Assembly: GCF_000455205.1 (NCBI RefSeq)
Contig: NZ_AUWQ01000002.1
Location: 62,001-126,000, forward strand
Length of the DNA: 64,000 nt
Direction of reading: 5' to 3'
Source of the DNA: Mycobacterium sp. UM_CSW
Lineage (GTDB): Bacteria > Actinomycetota > Actinomycetes > Mycobacteriales > Mycobacteriaceae
Shown here: positions 47,571 to 59,826 of the stretch, piece by piece
Numbering within the stretch: the first letter of the stretch is position 1
How the letters are laid out: each line of letters starts with the position of its first letter
Notes under the pieces: model-generated
What the model was told of the DNA's origin: nothing
Databases searched by the model: none
What the model saw: the letters and a program-made list of their open reading frames with translations, nothing else
Position numbers and translations under genes: made by a program

Positions 47571-48377
47571 CTACCGCCGGTCAGGACTGTGTCCCAACGG
47601 TTCGTTCGCCGGCGATTGTGTATCCGCATGTTGATCCCATCGCGGGGTGAGCACGCCCAGCGCCCCGAGTGCCACCGCGGCCGCGCTCGACGTCCGCAGC
47701 ACCTGCGGGCCGAGCCGGACCGCCGCCGCGCCCGCGTCGGTCAGCGCGGCGATCTCGTCGGGCGCGATGCCTCCTTCGGGCCCGACCAGCAGAAAAATCG
47801 AATCCGCTTGGGCCACAGTGTTATCCGCAAGCCGATCAACCGCCGACTCGTGCAGGGCCAGCACCGCGGACCCGGCCGCCACCTCGTCGCGAACCCGCTG
47901 CGTCAGCGCCGCGGTGGACATCAGGCCGTCGACGGGCGGGATGTGCGCCCGACGGGACTGCCGGGCCGCCGAACGGGCGACGGCGCGCCACCGGCGCAGG
48001 CCCTTGTCGACCCGGGCGCCCTCCCAGCTCGCCACGCAGCGGGCCGCCTGCCAGGCCAGGAACGCGTCGGCGCCGGCTTCGGTGGCCAACTCGATCGCCA
48101 GCTCGGAACGGTCGGACTTGGGCAACGCCTGCACCACCGTCACCGCGGGACGCGGCGGCTCCACGGTCCAGCGCTCCAGGACCCGGGCCCGCAGCCCATC
48201 GCGGCCCGATTGCTCCACCACGCACCGGCCGAGGGTTCCGGCGCCGTCGCCGAGCACCAGTTCTTCGCCGGGACGAATTCGCCGCACGGTGGCGGCGTGG
48301 AAGCCCTCGTCGCCCTCGACGGCGGCCAACTCGCCGGCGTCGGGCAGTGCGTCAACGTAAAACAGCGTTGCCACCAT
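47571..48377 (-). CDS. rsmE: 16S rRNA m3U1498 methyltransferase RsmE
   Basis: A 268-residue SPOUT methyltransferase that methylates U1498 of 16S rRNA using SAM. An N-terminal PUA-like domain ([30 protein letters not shown]) is followed by the knotted catalytic domain with [18 protein letters not shown] and [20 protein letters not shown]. The ATG at 48377 follows AGGAGAACCC. The order with dnaJ2 and phoH matches the known mycobacterial arrangement. Confidence 0.93.
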   Translation of the reverse strand: MVATLFYVDALPDAGELAAVEGDEGFHAATVRRIRPGEELVLGDGAGTLGRCVVEQSGRDGLRARVLERWTVEPPRPAVTVVQALPKSDRSELAIELATEAGADAFLAWQAARCVASWEGARVDKGLRRWRAVARSAARQSRRAHIPPVDGLMSTAALTQRVRDEVAAGSAVLALHESAVDRLADNTVAQADSIFLLVGPEGGIAPDEIAALTDAGAAAVRLGPQVLRTSSAAAVALGALGVLTPRWDQHADTQSPANEPLGHSPDRR

Positions 48378-48480
48378 GGGTTCTCCTACGCCAGCCGCCA
48401 CCGAGCGTGGGCGCTAGGTACGAAATCTGGCCTGAATTCGTACATAGACCCCACGTTCGACGAAATGAGACGAAGGCGAA

Positions 48481-49626
48481 CTAGCGCCCGGTAAACGTCT
48501 CGCGGAGCCGGCTGAACAGCCCGCCGCCGGCGTGCGTCGAGCGGACCTCGGCCACATCGCGGCTGCGGCGGTCCTTGAACTCCCGCAATAGTTCGGTGTC
48601 GCGGTGGTCCAGGCGGGCCGGCACCACCACTTCGACGTGGACGTTCAGGTTGCCCCGGGCGCCCGAGCGCAGGTGCGGCATCCCGTGCCCGCGCAGCGTG
48701 ATGACCGTGCCGGGCTGCGTCCCCGGCGGGATGGTGATCTCGCTGGTGCCGTCCAGGATCGCGTCGATGGTGATGGTGACGCCCAGTGCCGCGTCGACCA
48801 TCGGCACCGAGACCGTGCAGTGCAGGTCGTCGCCGTCGCGGACGAAGATGTCGTGGGCCTGCTCATGGACCTCGACATAGAGGTCACCGGCCGGCCCTCC
48901 CCCGGGCCCAACCTCGCCCTGCGCGGCGAGCCGGACGCGCATGCCCTCGCCGACGCCGGCCGGGATCTTGACGCTGATCTCCCGGCGGGCCCGCACCCGG
49001 CCGTCGCCCATGCACTGGTGGCACGGGTCGGGAATCACCACCCCGACACCGCGGCAGGTGGGACACGGCCGTGACGTCACCATCTGGCCCAGCAGCGAAC
49101 GCTGCACGGTTTGCACCTCGCCGCGGCCACCGCAGGTGTCGCAGGGGACGGGCACCGAGTCGCCGTTGGTGCCCTTGCCCTGGCACCGATCGCACAGGAC
49201 CGCGGTGTCGACGGTGACCTGCTTGGTCACCCCGGTCGCGCATTCTTCAAGGTCCAGCCGCATCCGCAGCAGCGAGTCCGAGCCGGGCCGGACCCGCCCG
49301 ATGGGCCCGCGCGAGGCCGAGCCCGCGCTGAAGCCGCCGCCGAAGAAGGCCTCGAACACGTCGCCCAGGTTCCCGAAGCCGCCGAAACCGCCGCCGGCCG
49401 CGGCGGCATTCTCCAGCGGATCGCCGCCCAAGTCGACGATCCGTCGCTTCTCCGGGTCGCTCAGCACCTCGTAGGCGACGCTGATCTCCTTGAACTTCGC
49501 CTGCGCGGCCTCGTCGGGGTTGACGTCCGGATGCAGCTCGCGCGCCAACTTGCGGTACGCGCGTTTGATCTCCGCATCGCTGGCGTTCCTGCTCACGCCG
49601 AGCAGCCCGTAATAGTCGCGTGCCAC
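48481..49626 (-). CDS. dnaJ2: DnaJ2 co-chaperone (zinc-finger class)
   Basis: A 381-residue class A J-protein. [20 protein letters not shown] with HPD ([10 protein letters not shown]) forms the J domain; a Gly/Phe linker follows at about residues 75-105. Four CxxCxGxG motifs are present: [24 protein letters not shown] and CHQCMGDG. The C-terminal substrate domain has [20 protein letters not shown]. The GTG start follows AGGAGAGTCAGGC. It is located directly behind hrcA, as in M. tuberculosis. Confidence 0.95.
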   Translation of the reverse strand: MARDYYGLLGVSRNASDAEIKRAYRKLARELHPDVNPDEAAQAKFKEISVAYEVLSDPEKRRIVDLGGDPLENAAAAGGGFGGFGNLGDVFEAFFGGGFSAGSASRGPIGRVRPGSDSLLRMRLDLEECATGVTKQVTVDTAVLCDRCQGKGTNGDSVPVPCDTCGGRGEVQTVQRSLLGQMVTSRPCPTCRGVGVVIPDPCHQCMGDGRVRARREISVKIPAGVGEGMRVRLAAQGEVGPGGGPAGDLYVEVHEQAHDIFVRDGDDLHCTVSVPMVDAALGVTITIDAILDGTSEITIPPGTQPGTVITLRGHGMPHLRSGARGNLNVHVEVVVPARLDHRDTELLREFKDRRSRDVAEVRSTHAGGGLFSRLRETFTGR

Positions 49627-49696
49627 GCCTGACTCTCCTGAAACGTCTTAAGCCGCGGCTACGCGGCCGTCCACAAACTCCGGTGCGGGGGCACGG

Positions 49697-51219
<1,523 letters not shown>

Positions 51220-51222
51220 CCG

Positions 51223-51249
51223 CGTCACGTTAGGGCGTCGCCCGGTGTC
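51223..51249 (+). promoter_or_regulatory. Candidate ECF41-type promoter
   Basis: CGTCACG (51223-51229) and TGTC (51246-51249) are separated by exactly 16 bases, close to the ECF41 target TGTCACA-N16-CGTC known from work on that group. The element lies 33 bases upstream of the AhpD-like gene that precedes the sigma factor, where autoregulated ECF41 promoters normally occur. Matches are 5 of 7 and 3 of 4 bases. Confidence 0.4.
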
Positions 51250-51282
51250 GACCTAGTAGGACGACATTCAAGGAGGACCGCC

Positions 51283-51879
51283 ATGCCTCGGCTGCAAGGA
51301 GTCTCGGACCGCGACGCCACGCTGGGCGCCAAGATCGCCTTCTTCTTCACCAAGCGCAAGCTGTCGCAAATGGCCGGCCTGGGGACGGCTGGGATGCTGG
51401 AACCGCTGCGCATGTACGCGCATATCCCGCGCTTGCTCAACGCCTACGGCAAGCTGGAGCAGGCCGAGTCGAAGCTGGATATCCTCAGCCCTCGCCAGCG
51501 CGCGCTGGCCGAGTTGAAGTCGGCGACCACCGTGGGCTGCGAGTACTGCATCGACCTGGGCTCACAGATCGCCCGCCAGTGGGGAATCACCGACGAGGAG
51601 CTACTCGGGATGGCCGACTACCGCAACGCGTCGTGCTTCTCCGAGCTCGACAAGCTGATCCTGGAGTACGCCACCGCGATCAGCCGCACCCCGGTCGAGG
51701 TGAGCGACGAGCTCTTCGAGGCGCTGCGCGCCCACTTCGACACGCCGCAACTCGTCGGGCTGACTCACGTCATCACGCTGGGGAACCTGCGCGCCCGGTT
51801 CAACATCGCGCTCGACATCGGGTCCTCCGGCTTTTCCGGTAACCGGGTCTGCGCCCTGCCCGAGACCGGTCGCGCGTGA
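51283..51879 (+). CDS. Carboxymuconolactone decarboxylase/AhpD-like protein
   Basis: A 198-residue protein of the CMD/AhpD family. The core motif is ATTVGCEYCIDLGSQIARQW with the CxxC that serves peroxidase-type redox chemistry, and ELDKLILEYATAISRTPVEV follows. Its stop overlaps the GTG start of the ECF sigma factor (GTGA). CMD proteins are among the characteristic partners and targets of ECF41 sigma factors, so a role in peroxide or lactone metabolism under that sigma factor is likely. The ATG follows AAGGAGGACCGCC. Confidence 0.88.
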   Translation: MPRLQGVSDRDATLGAKIAFFFTKRKLSQMAGLGTAGMLEPLRMYAHIPRLLNAYGKLEQAESKLDILSPRQRALAELKSATTVGCEYCIDLGSQIARQWGITDEELLGMADYRNASCFSELDKLILEYATAISRTPVEVSDELFEALRAHFDTPQLVGLTHVITLGNLRARFNIALDIGSSGFSGNRVCALPETGRA

Positions 51880-52757
51880 CCGCGGCGGACGCTTCGCTGT
51901 CCGCGCGCTTCGAGGCCGCGCGGCCGAGGCTGGGCGCCCTCGCCTACCGCATGCTGGGCTCGGTCGACGACGCCCAGGATGCCGTGCAGGAGGCGTGGCT
52001 GCGGCTCACCAACGCTGGGGACATCGCGAACCTGGACGCCTGGCTCACCACCGTGGTGGCCCGCATTTGCCTGAACACGTTGCGCGACCGGCACGGGCGC
52101 GGCCGGGAGGAGCCGGTTGGGCAGCTGCCGGATCCGATCGTCGATGCCGAGGGCGAATTCGATCCCGAGCACCGGGCGATGCTGGCCGACGCGGTGGGGC
52201 TGGCGTTGTTTGTCGTGCTGGACACCCTGCCGCCGGCCGAGCGGCTGGCCTTCGTGCTGCACGACGTGTTCGCCGTCCCGTTCGACGAGATCGCACCCAT
52301 CGTGGAGCGGACGCCGGAGGCGACGCGCAAGCTGGCCAGCCGGGCACGCCGGCGCATCCAGGAGGCCGATCCGGCCCCCGACAGCGGCGTCGCCGCACAA
52401 CGAGAGGCCGTCGACGCGTTCTTCGCCGCGGGCCGCGCCGGCGATTTCGACCGCCTGGTGTCGGTGCTCGATCCCGGCATCGTTTTGCGGGGCGATTTCG
52501 GCAAGGGCGCCAACGTATTCCGCGCCGAGGGCGCGGCAGCCGTGGCCAAACTCGCCCGCGGCTACGCGGGACCGGAGCGCGAGGTGCGCCCGGCGATTGT
52601 CAACGGCGCCGCCGGCGCGGTCATATTCGTTGCCGGGCGGCCCACGGCCATCATGGGATTCGTGGTGCGCGACGGGCTGGTGGCCAGCATCGATGTGCTG
52701 GCCGACCCGGACCGGATCGCCAAACTAGACCTGCGCGCCGTGCGCGCCGATCACTGA
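51876..52757 (+). CDS. ECF41-type sigma factor with SnoaL-like C-terminal domain
   Basis: A 293-residue sigma factor. Region 2 is [20 protein letters not shown], with [20 protein letters not shown] following. Region 4 is [20 protein letters not shown] and [20 protein letters not shown]. Residues about 175-290 form a SnoaL-like regulatory domain containing a [10 protein letters not shown] loop at the position of the DGGGK motif typical of ECF41. The C-terminal domain replaces an anti-sigma factor. It is translationally coupled to the upstream AhpD-like gene. Its stop overlaps the stop of the convergent MTB12 gene (TCACTGA). Confidence 0.9.
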   Translation: MTAADASLSARFEAARPRLGALAYRMLGSVDDAQDAVQEAWLRLTNAGDIANLDAWLTTVVARICLNTLRDRHGRGREEPVGQLPDPIVDAEGEFDPEHRAMLADAVGLALFVVLDTLPPAERLAFVLHDVFAVPFDEIAPIVERTPEATRKLASRARRRIQEADPAPDSGVAAQREAVDAFFAAGRAGDFDRLVSVLDPGIVLRGDFGKGANVFRAEGAAAVAKLARGYAGPEREVRPAIVNGAAGAVIFVAGRPTAIMGFVVRDGLVASIDVLADPDRIAKLDLRAVRADH

Positions 52758-53254
52758 CCGGCGGCCTGCAGCAACTCCATCGCCGAGGAGCGCGACAGCA
52801 CCCAGCCGCCCTGGTTGACGAACGTGACGTTCTGGGTCACCGGCGACGTCAGCTTGGGACCCGAGACCGCCACGTCGGCCGTCGCGGACCCCGCCGCGGT
52901 CGGTTGGATGTTGGAGACGCCGAACGTCAGCGGCAGGTCGCCGTTCTTGGCCGCCTTCTGCAGCTTCTTGTCGGCGACGTGCGCTTCGATCCCGCTGATG
53001 CCGCCTTCGACCAGGTTGCTCTTGTTGGAGAACGAAACGCTGGGATCGGCAAGGCTGTTCAGCAGACCGGTCAACTGATTGGCCGTGGGCACGTTTACCG
53101 CCTGGGGCGGGTCCATCGGCAACGGCGCGCCAACCGCGATCAGCCGCACCGAGGCCTGCTCACCCGGCGCCGCAACGGACGTGATGCCGGCGGCCGCTCC
53201 CCCGATGACGGCCAGCGCTGCCGCACCGCCGGCGAAGAATTTAACGGTTTTCAT
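52751..53254 (-). CDS. cfp2: MTB12/CFP2-family secreted low-molecular-weight antigen
   Basis: A 167-residue secreted protein. The signal peptide is [20 protein letters not shown] with cleavage near AAPGEQA. The mature domain has [40 protein letters not shown] and a C-terminal [20 protein letters not shown], as in the MTB12 antigen of M. tuberculosis (Rv2376c), which sits at the same locus. The ATG at 53254 follows AAGGGGGGACC; the longer frame is rejected. The function is unknown, but it is an abundant culture-filtrate antigen in tubercle bacilli. Confidence 0.9.
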   Translation of the reverse strand: MKTVKFFAGGAAALAVIGGAAAGITSVAAPGEQASVRLIAVGAPLPMDPPQAVNVPTANQLTGLLNSLADPSVSFSNKSNLVEGGISGIEAHVADKKLQKAAKNGDLPLTFGVSNIQPTAAGSATADVAVSGPKLTSPVTQNVTFVNQGGWVLSRSSAMELLQAAGQ

Positions 53255-53404
53255 GGTCCCCCCTTGGGCGGGCACGTGTCGACGGACCGTGCCAATGTGC
53301 GTCTTTTCGATTGTTGTTTCGTGTTTGCGCACCGAGACGTTACGACCAGGCCATGTGAACAACCTGTGCGCCCGCTATGTGGGTGCACAGGCCGTTCGGC
53401 TTTG

Positions 53405-53884
53405 CTAGTTCGTCGCGGTGGCGGCCTGTATGAGGGCGATCGCGGCGTCGTGCTGCAGGATCCAGTTGCCACCCTCGTTCACGAACGCGAGGTGCTTTTC
53501 GACCGGCCCGGCGAACCTCGGACCCGAGATGGCCACGTCGGCCTGGGCCGCGTTCGGGCCGGCCGGCGCAATGTTCGTGACGGCGAACGTCTCCGGGAAG
53601 TTTCCGTTGCGATACGCCTTCCGCAGGTCATGGTCGGCCACGTGGCCCTCGTCCGGAGCGATGCCGTTTTGGACCAGGTTGGTCTTGGTCGTGTAAGACA
53701 CGCCGGGATCGGTGGCTTGGACGCACAGGTTGGACAACTGGTCCGGGCTCGGCAGTCCCGGCGCCGGCGGCGGATCCTGTGGCAGCGGTGTGGCGGCGGC
53801 GGGAGCGACGGACGTCACGCCGACGGCCGCCGCGCCCATCGCTATCGCGCTGATGGCCAAGGACTTCAAGGGTTTCGTTCTCAT
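53405..53884 (-). CDS. MTB12/CFP2-family secreted protein (paralogue)
   Basis: A 159-residue paralogue of the preceding gene. The signal peptide is MRTKPLKSLAISAIAMGAAA with a likely cut near AAATPLP. SPDQLSNLCVQATDPGVSYT, KTNLVQNGIAPDEGHVADHD and NEGGNWILQHDAAIALIQAA parallel the first copy but with a Cys (SNLCVQ) and longer Pro-rich start (PQDPPPAPGLP). The ATG follows GGGGGAGGACCTGACC. It is the tandem duplicate nearest the mycobactin genes. The function is unknown. Confidence 0.88.
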   Translation of the reverse strand: MRTKPLKSLAISAIAMGAAAVGVTSVAPAAATPLPQDPPPAPGLPSPDQLSNLCVQATDPGVSYTTKTNLVQNGIAPDEGHVADHDLRKAYRNGNFPETFAVTNIAPAGPNAAQADVAISGPRFAGPVEKHLAFVNEGGNWILQHDAAIALIQAATATN

Positions 53885-53985
53885 TGGTCAGGTCCTCCCC
53901 CTGGTGAGTAAGAGTTGTGATTCTGCCCCTGGCGCCTGCTGTTCTTGGTCTCGGGCGGGTCACGGTACGGGCACGCTGCCGGCGC

Positions 53986-54201
53986 TCAGTCGCCCGCCAT
54001 GGCCTCGCGCAGCGTCTTGGGCCGCAGGTCGGCCCAGTTCTCGTCGACGTAATCCAGGCACGCCGACCGGCTCGCTTCGCCGAAGACCGCGCGCCAGCCG
54101 TCCGGGATTTCGGCGAACACGGGCCACAGGCTGTGCTGCTCCTCGCCGTTGACCAACACGTAGAAGGCGCCGTCGTCGTCGTCAAAGGGGTTGGTGCTCA
54201 T
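53986..54201 (-). CDS. mbtH: MbtH, NRPS adenylation-domain partner
   Basis: A 71-residue MbtH protein starting [20 protein letters not shown]. Conserved motifs [36 protein letters not shown] and two conserved Trp residues are all present. MbtH-like proteins bind and activate NRPS adenylation domains, here probably in MbtE and MbtF. The ATG at 54201 follows GAGGAGAAGCG. Its first 20 bases lie inside the end of mbtG, so the two are translationally coupled. Confidence 0.95.
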   Translation of the reverse strand: MSTNPFDDDDGAFYVLVNGEEQHSLWPVFAEIPDGWRAVFGEASRSACLDYVDENWADLRPKTLREAMAGD

Positions 54202-55486
54202 CGCTTCTCCTCGTCGTTCGTTGGGTCCCAGAACCTGCTGACAGCCCAGCGGCACCCAGCACCCGGTCGGACAGCAACCCGAGGCAGCTCAGGTTGGGAA
54301 AGCCGGGACCCTGGGTGAGACCGGAAAGGTTGGGCAGGAACAGCTTTGGGGTCACGTCGGTGACGGCCAGGTCGTAGCCGATCGCCTCCTGCAGGCTGTC
54401 GGCGGTCAACGGCCCACCCAACCCGAGTTCGAGCAAGTCGAGGGCGTCCTGACCGAACAGCGAGGTGAACCACAGCGGGTCGGCGCCGGAGCCGTCGATG
54501 ACCAGATCGAAACCGTGGACCGTCTCGAGGTTCTCGCTGCCGCGGTTGGTGGACAGCGTCAGCCGGATCTGCCCGTCGCGGCCCACGGCGTGGGCGACCC
54601 GGCCGCGCAGGTGGTGGATGCGGTCGTCGGCCAGCAGCGCCTCCTGCACGTTCGCCGAGAACACCCCGCGGTCGGTGCGCGCCAGCGCGTCGCGGCGCTC
54701 GTCCAGCGTCAGGTCAGTCCAGTCGGTGGGGTCGGAAAACAGCGAGTTCTCGAAGAACCCCTCGCCCCGGGTGAACAAGGTCGCCTGCGGCGAGATGACG
54801 GTGATGCTGGAAACCCGGTGCCGGAACAGCTCGTTGAGCATCGACGCGGCGGTCTCACCGCCACCGATCACCGCCACCCGCTCGGCACTGATCCGGTCGT
54901 CCGCCGCGGCCCGGTCCCAGAACTGGGCGATCGACAGCACGCGCGGATTGCCCGGCAGCAAGGACTTTTCGGCCTGCCCGGGGCCGGTGATCATCAGGGC
55001 GTCGGCGTGCACGGTCGTTTCGTGGGTCTGCAGCACCCAGCGGTCGCCGTCGACCGCAAGCCGTTCGACCTCGCCGTGCACCACGTTCAGGCCGACCTGG
55101 TCGGCGACCCAGCCGAGGTACTGGCTCCATCGGCGATGGGTCGGCGCCGGACGGCCCCGGTCAATCCACTCGGCGAACGACGCGGTGGCGATCAGGTACG
55201 ACTGCCAGCTGTAGCGGGTCATCCGCTCGTCGAGCTCGGCGTTGCGCCGCGGCACCAGCGAAGAGCGGTATGGAAACCCGACATCTTTTTCCGGGCTGGT
55301 GCCCAGCCGATGCGCGCCGTCGGTCCATCCGCCGCTGGCCTGCCAGTTGGCCGCCACCCCGATGCGTTCGACCGCGACGATGTCGGGGACGTCAACTCCT
55401 GTGACGCCCATGTCGCGCAGCGCCGATGCCTTGGCCGCGACGGCCACCGCCTTGGCTCCGGCGCCGAGGATCGCAAGTGTGCTCAT
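54182..55486 (-). CDS. mbtG: MbtG, lysine N6-hydroxylase of mycobactin synthesis
   Basis: A 434-residue flavin-dependent N-hydroxylating monooxygenase that makes the hydroxamate of mycobactin from lysine residues. The FAD site is [20 protein letters not shown], the NADPH site [20 protein letters not shown], and the C-terminal segment [20 protein letters not shown] resembles substrate-binding parts of the family. The start ATG overlaps the mbtF stop (ATGA) at 55483-55486. The length matches M. tuberculosis MbtG (431). Confidence 0.95.
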   Translation of the reverse strand: MSTLAILGAGAKAVAVAAKASALRDMGVTGVDVPDIVAVERIGVAANWQASGGWTDGAHRLGTSPEKDVGFPYRSSLVPRRNAELDERMTRYSWQSYLIATASFAEWIDRGRPAPTHRRWSQYLGWVADQVGLNVVHGEVERLAVDGDRWVLQTHETTVHADALMITGPGQAEKSLLPGNPRVLSIAQFWDRAAADDRISAERVAVIGGGETAASMLNELFRHRVSSITVISPQATLFTRGEGFFENSLFSDPTDWTDLTLDERRDALARTDRGVFSANVQEALLADDRIHHLRGRVAHAVGRDGQIRLTLSTNRGSENLETVHGFDLVIDGSGADPLWFTSLFGQDALDLLELGLGGPLTADSLQEAIGYDLAVTDVTPKLFLPNLSGLTQGPGFPNLSCLGLLSDRVLGAAGLSAGSGTQRTTRRSDEHQPL

Positions 55487-58400
55487 TCCGCCATCTCCCG
55501 CAGTGTCTCGGTCCAAAGTCCTTGCAGCTCCACGATTTCCGCCTCACCCAGAATGTCAGGCAGCGCCCGCCACTGGGTGGCCAGCACGCGGTCGGCACCG
55601 GTCCCGAGGATGCCGGCAACCACGGTCAGTTCGTGGCGCACCGCCTGGTCGGGCTCGGGCACCCGGTCGACCTCGGCCAACAGCTCGCGATCCAGCTCGA
55701 GGTCCCCGACGCCGACGTGGAGGTTGCCGAGGTAGTTGAGCAGCAGTTGCGGTTCGGGGAGTTCGCGCAGCCGGCTATCGGGCCGCAGGTAACGCAGCAA
55801 GCCGTAATCGATACCGCTGCCGGGGATTCGGGCCAAGTCGGTGGGCCCGTCGGAGTGGATGCGCAACGGGTAGATCGCGCTGAGCAACCCGACGGTGTCG
55901 CCGGTATCGGTGTCGATTCCCAATTCCGTGCGGCCGTGTGTCTCCAGCGCCAACAGCGGGGCCGGGGTGTCCTGACCGCGCCGCCGCCGCCACGCGGTCA
56001 CCGTGCGGGCGGCCGCGGTGATCAGCAGTTCGCCCAGCGGCTGCGCCGCCGACAGCAGCCGCCCGGTGAGCTCTGGCCCGCAGGCCGAGACGCTGACCGC
56101 CAAGTCGCCGGCGCGGTCGGTCTGCGGCCGCAACCGGCGGGCGCCGAGCGCCGGATCGGCGCCCCGCAATTCGTCGGCCCAAAAGGCTTCGGTGGTCAGC
56201 GTTTCGGCCCGCTCGGCGAGCAAGCGCGACCACTGGCGGTAGGTGGTGTGCTCGCGGACCGGGGCCGGCGTGCGTCCCGCGGCCAGGGCGTGCAGGCCGG
56301 CATCGAGCTCGCCCAGCACGATGCGCCAGGAGGCCGGGTCCATCGCCAGCACATGGGCCGTCAGCACCAGCAGCCCGGGCTCGTCTGCTCGGCGCAGCCA
56401 CACCGCGGACAGCAGCCGACCGGCCTCCGGGTCGAGGCTCTCCACCGCCTTGAGGACATGCTTGGCGACGTCGTTGGTCGGCTCGCCGGCCACCCACGCC
56501 TCAGTGAGGATGTCGATGTTCGGTTGTGGGACAAGCGTCATCGCGTCGCGATCCAGCCGGCATCGCAACACCTCGTGTCCGTCGATGACCGCGCGCAGCA
56601 GCGCCTCCAGACTGTCTCGGGTGATCGTGTCGGGCAGCCTGATGACTTCGGTCTGCGCGAGCCGTCGGGCATCGCCGTGCTCGTAGAGCCAATGAACGCT
56701 GGGCAACACCGGGATCGGTTCGCCGGACTGTTCCGCGCCGTTCGGGGCCGCGTGCCGGGCGGCGTCGGAGTCGATCGCCGCCGCGAGTTCGCGGATGCTG
56801 TCGCACTCCACCATCGACCGCGCCCGCAGCGCCAGACCGCGACGGCGGGCGGCCTGCACGACCGACAGGGCCGAGATGCTGTCCAGGCCCAGCTCCAGAA
56901 AGCTCGCCGTGACGTCGACGCCGGCGCCGCCCAAGACGTCGGTGAACGCCTGGGCCAGCACGGCCTCGGTCGGCGTATCGGGCGGGACGGCGGGACCATC
57001 GACGACATCAATTGCCGCCAAAGCCTTTTCGTCGATCTTGCCGTGCGCGGTCAGCGGCAACTCGTCCACGACGACGATGTGATGAGGCACCAGGTAGCGC
57101 GGCAGCCGGTCGAGCAGCATCGCACGCAGTTCGGCCAGCGCCGGCCGGTCGGGCCCGCCCGCCACATAGGCGGTCAGCCGGGGCCCATGGGCGTGGTGGC
57201 GGACCATCACGTGGGCGCCGCGCACCCGGTCGTGGCCGCAGAGCACGGCCGCGATCTCGCCGGGCTCGACGCGGAAACCGCGGATCTTGAGCTGGTCGTC
57301 GCTGCGCCCGAGGAACTCGAGGCCACCGTCGGGCATGCGGCGCACCACATCTCCGGTGCGGTACATCCGGGCGCCGCGGCCGTTCGGTTCGGCGACGAAA
57401 CGCGTTGCGGTTTCGGCCGCGCGCCCGAGGTAGCCGCGGGTCAGCTGATCGCCCGCCAGGTACAGCTCGCCCGCAGCCCCGTCGGGTACCGGCCGCAGCC
57501 AGGCGTCCAGGACGTAGGCGCGGGTGCTGCGGGTCGGACGCCCGATGGTCGGCCGGGTGTGTTCGCCGATGGCCGCGACGACGGCCTCGACCGTGGTCTC
57601 GGTGGGCCCGTAGCAGTTGAAGGCCGTCATCGCCGTTCGGGCGCATTCGGTTTGGATCGCCCGCCACGCGGCGACGCCGAGGGCTTCGCCGCCGAGCGCG
57701 AGCACCGCCAGCGGCACCCGACCTAGCAGCCCCGCGTTGTGCAGCTGGCCGAACATTGACGGCGTGGTGTCGATCATGTCCAGCCCGAAGCGGTCGATCA
57801 CGTCGACCAGCGTCTCGGCGTCACGTTGATGCTCGTCGTCGACGACGTGCACCGAGTGCCCATCGAGCAAGGCCGCCAACGGCTGCCACGCCGCGTCGAA
57901 GGTGAACGACCAAGCGTGCGCGATGCGCAGCGGTCGCCCGATGCGCGCGGCGGCGGGCCGAAGGACCCGCTCGATGTGGTCGTCGATGTACGCGGCAAGC
58001 GCGCGGTGCGTACCGACGACACCCTTCGGTGCGCCCGTGGTGCCCGAGGTGAATACGGCGTAGGCCGCATGGTCCGGCGGCACCGTGACGGCCCGGTAAT
58101 CGGCGCTCTCGACGGTCGCATTGGCGACGAAGTCCTCATCGACCACGATCGGAGCCGACGTCTGGCGCAGGATCTCGGCGATCCGCTCGCGCGGCATGCT
58201 CGGGTCCAGCGGCACGATCAGACCGCCGGCTTTGAGGACGGCCAGCATGGCGGCCACATAGAGCGGGCCGCGGCGAAGCATGATCGCCACCGGGGTCTCG
58301 CCGGCCGCGCCCGCGCGCTGCAGTGCGGCCGCCAGGTGATCGGCAAGCGCGTCGAGCTCACTGTAGGTCAGCCGCCCGTCTTCCCAGCTGACCGCCGTCG

Positions 58401-59826
58401 AATCGCCTTGCGCGGCGGCGATTTGGGCGAAGCGGGCGTGCACCGCGACCGCCGGCGCCACCGGTAGGTCCACGGCGGCCGGGTCGCGCTCGCCGTCGAG
58501 CAGGATGTCGACCTCGCGCAGCGGCCGGTCCCACTTGTCCACCAACCGCTGCACCACCGCCAGCAGCCGATTGCCGAGGTCTTCGGGCGCGGTCGCGCCC
58601 AGCGCACCGTCGAGCACCTCGACCAGCACCGTGAGCCCGTCGGCGCTCGGGTGGGCGGCGATGGTCACCGGGAAATGCGACACGCTTTCCAGAGCCACCG
58701 GACGGAAGGTCGCGCCGTTTGCGACGAATTCGGAGGCCCCAACGACCTCACCGGGCGGGAAGTTTTCGTACACCAGGAGCGTGTCGAACATCTCACCGAC
58801 ACCGGCGATGGCTCGCAGCTCGGCGTGACCCAGATAGCTGTGGTCCCGCAGCGCGGCGGATTCGCGTTGCAACGCAAGGCATTGCGTTCCGGCGGGCTTG
58901 CGCGGGTCCAGGCGGACCCGCAACGGGACGGTGTTGATGAACATGCCGACCATCGATTCGACGCCCGGCAGTTCGCCCGGCCTGCCCGACACGGTCACCC
59001 CGAACGTCACGTCGTCGCGGTCGGTGAAGACCGATAGTATTGTCGCCCAGGCCATTTGGATGAGCGTGTTGAGGGTGACACCGCGGGTGCGGGCGGCGTC
59101 GGCCAGCGCGGCGGTGGCCTCGGGGTCGAGGCGCAGCGTGGTGCGTCGGGGTACGCCGGCCGCTGGCGGGGTGGCGGTCAGCGCCGGCGAGAGCAGGCTG
59201 GGTCCGTCCGTGCCGCCGAGGTGCGCGGCCCACAAGGCGCGGCTGGCCGCGTGGTCCCGGTTGGCCAGCCAGCCGATGTAGTCGCGATACGGCCGCGGCG
59301 GTGGCGGCAGCGCGGCGGCGTCTCCCCCGGCCCGATACAGGGCCAGGAGTTCGGACACCAGCAGCGGCAGCGACCACCCGTCGATGACGATGTGGTGCGC
59401 GACGATGACCAGATGCCACCGCTGCTCCGGCAATTCGATGAGCAGGAACCGGATGAGCGGGCCGCGACCGACGTCGAAACGGCGTTGGCGCTCTTCGGCT
59501 TCCAGCGCCTCGACCTCGTCCGGATCGGCGGACAGGCACCGCCACGGCAGTTCGACGCTGCTCGGTATCACCTGGACGGGCCGGCTGAGGTCGCCGTGGA
59601 TGAAGCTTGCCCGCAGGTTGGGATGCCGCATCAGCAGCGTCGCGGCGCACTCGCGCAACAACGCGACGTCGAGCGAGCCCACCACGTCGGCGGCCATCGC
59701 GATGACGTACGGGTCGGCGCCCGAGCCGTCTTCGGAGGCCAGCGTCGCCATCGAGAACAGCCCCTGCTGCAGGGGGCTGAGCGCCATCACGTCCTCGATG
59801 GCCGGCCGCGGGTCGGCTCGGGTCAC
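55483..59826 (-). CDS. mbtF: MbtF, NRPS module of mycobactin synthesis (C-A-PCP-E-like)
   Basis: A 1447-residue nonribosomal peptide synthetase. The condensation domain (about 10-430) has [17 protein letters not shown] and [14 protein letters not shown]. The adenylation domain (about 455-945) has [31 protein letters not shown] and [17 protein letters not shown]. The carrier Ser is in [14 protein letters not shown] near residue 984. The final 400 residues form an epimerisation-type domain whose active site is [11 protein letters not shown] instead of HHxxxDG, so the catalytic second His is missing. MbtF adds the terminal lysine that becomes the caprolactam. The GTG start overlaps the mbtE stop. 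Confidence 0.95.
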   Translation of the reverse strand: MTRADPRPAIEDVMALSPLQQGLFSMATLASEDGSGADPYVIAMAADVVGSLDVALLRECAATLLMRHPNLRASFIHGDLSRPVQVIPSSVELPWRCLSADPDEVEALEAEERQRRFDVGRGPLIRFLLIELPEQRWHLVIVAHHIVIDGWSLPLLVSELLALYRAGGDAAALPPPPRPYRDYIGWLANRDHAASRALWAAHLGGTDGPSLLSPALTATPPAAGVPRRTTLRLDPEATAALADAARTRGVTLNTLIQMAWATILSVFTDRDDVTFGVTVSGRPGELPGVESMVGMFINTVPLRVRLDPRKPAGTQCLALQRESAALRDHSYLGHAELRAIAGVGEMFDTLLVYENFPPGEVVGASEFVANGATFRPVALESVSHFPVTIAAHPSADGLTVLVEVLDGALGATAPEDLGNRLLAVVQRLVDKWDRPLREVDILLDGERDPAAVDLPVAPAVAVHARFAQIAAAQGDSTAVSWEDGRLTYSELDALADHLAAALQRAGAAGETPVAIMLRRGPLYVAAMLAVLKAGGLIVPLDPSMPRERIAEILRQTSAPIVVDEDFVANATVESADYRAVTVPPDHAAYAVFTSGTTGAPKGVVGTHRALAAYIDDHIERVLRPAAARIGRPLRIAHAWSFTFDAAWQPLAALLDGHSVHVVDDEHQRDAETLVDVIDRFGLDMIDTTPSMFGQLHNAGLLGRVPLAVLALGGEALGVAAWRAIQTECARTAMTAFNCYGPTETTVEAVVAAIGEHTRPTIGRPTRSTRAYVLDAWLRPVPDGAAGELYLAGDQLTRGYLGRAAETATRFVAEPNGRGARMYRTGDVVRRMPDGGLEFLGRSDDQLKIRGFRVEPGEIAAVLCGHDRVRGAHVMVRHHAHGPRLTAYVAGGPDRPALAELRAMLLDRLPRYLVPHHIVVVDELPLTAHGKIDEKALAAIDVVDGPAVPPDTPTEAVLAQAFTDVLGGAGVDVTASFLELGLDSISALSVVQAARRRGLALRARSMVECDSIRELAAAIDSDAARHAAPNGAEQSGEPIPVLPSVHWLYEHGDARRLAQTEVIRLPDTITRDSLEALLRAVIDGHEVLRCRLDRDAMTLVPQPNIDILTEAWVAGEPTNDVAKHVLKAVESLDPEAGRLLSAVWLRRADEPGLLVLTAHVLAMDPASWRIVLGELDAGLHALAAGRTPAPVREHTTYRQWSRLLAERAETLTTEAFWADELRGADPALGARRLRPQTDRAGDLAVSVSACGPELTGRLLSAAQPLGELLITAAARTVTAWRRRRGQDTPAPLLALETHGRTELGIDTDTGDTVGLLSAIYPLRIHSDGPTDLARIPGSGIDYGLLRYLRPDSRLRELPEPQLLLNYLGNLHVGVGDLELDRELLAEVDRVPEPDQAVRHELTVVAGILGTGADRVLATQWRALPDILGEAEIVELQGLWTETLREMAE

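Noticed and set aside
55426-57726. Rightward 766-codon frame within mbtF
   Set aside because: Antisense shadow of an NRPS gene with clear domain motifs on the other strand.
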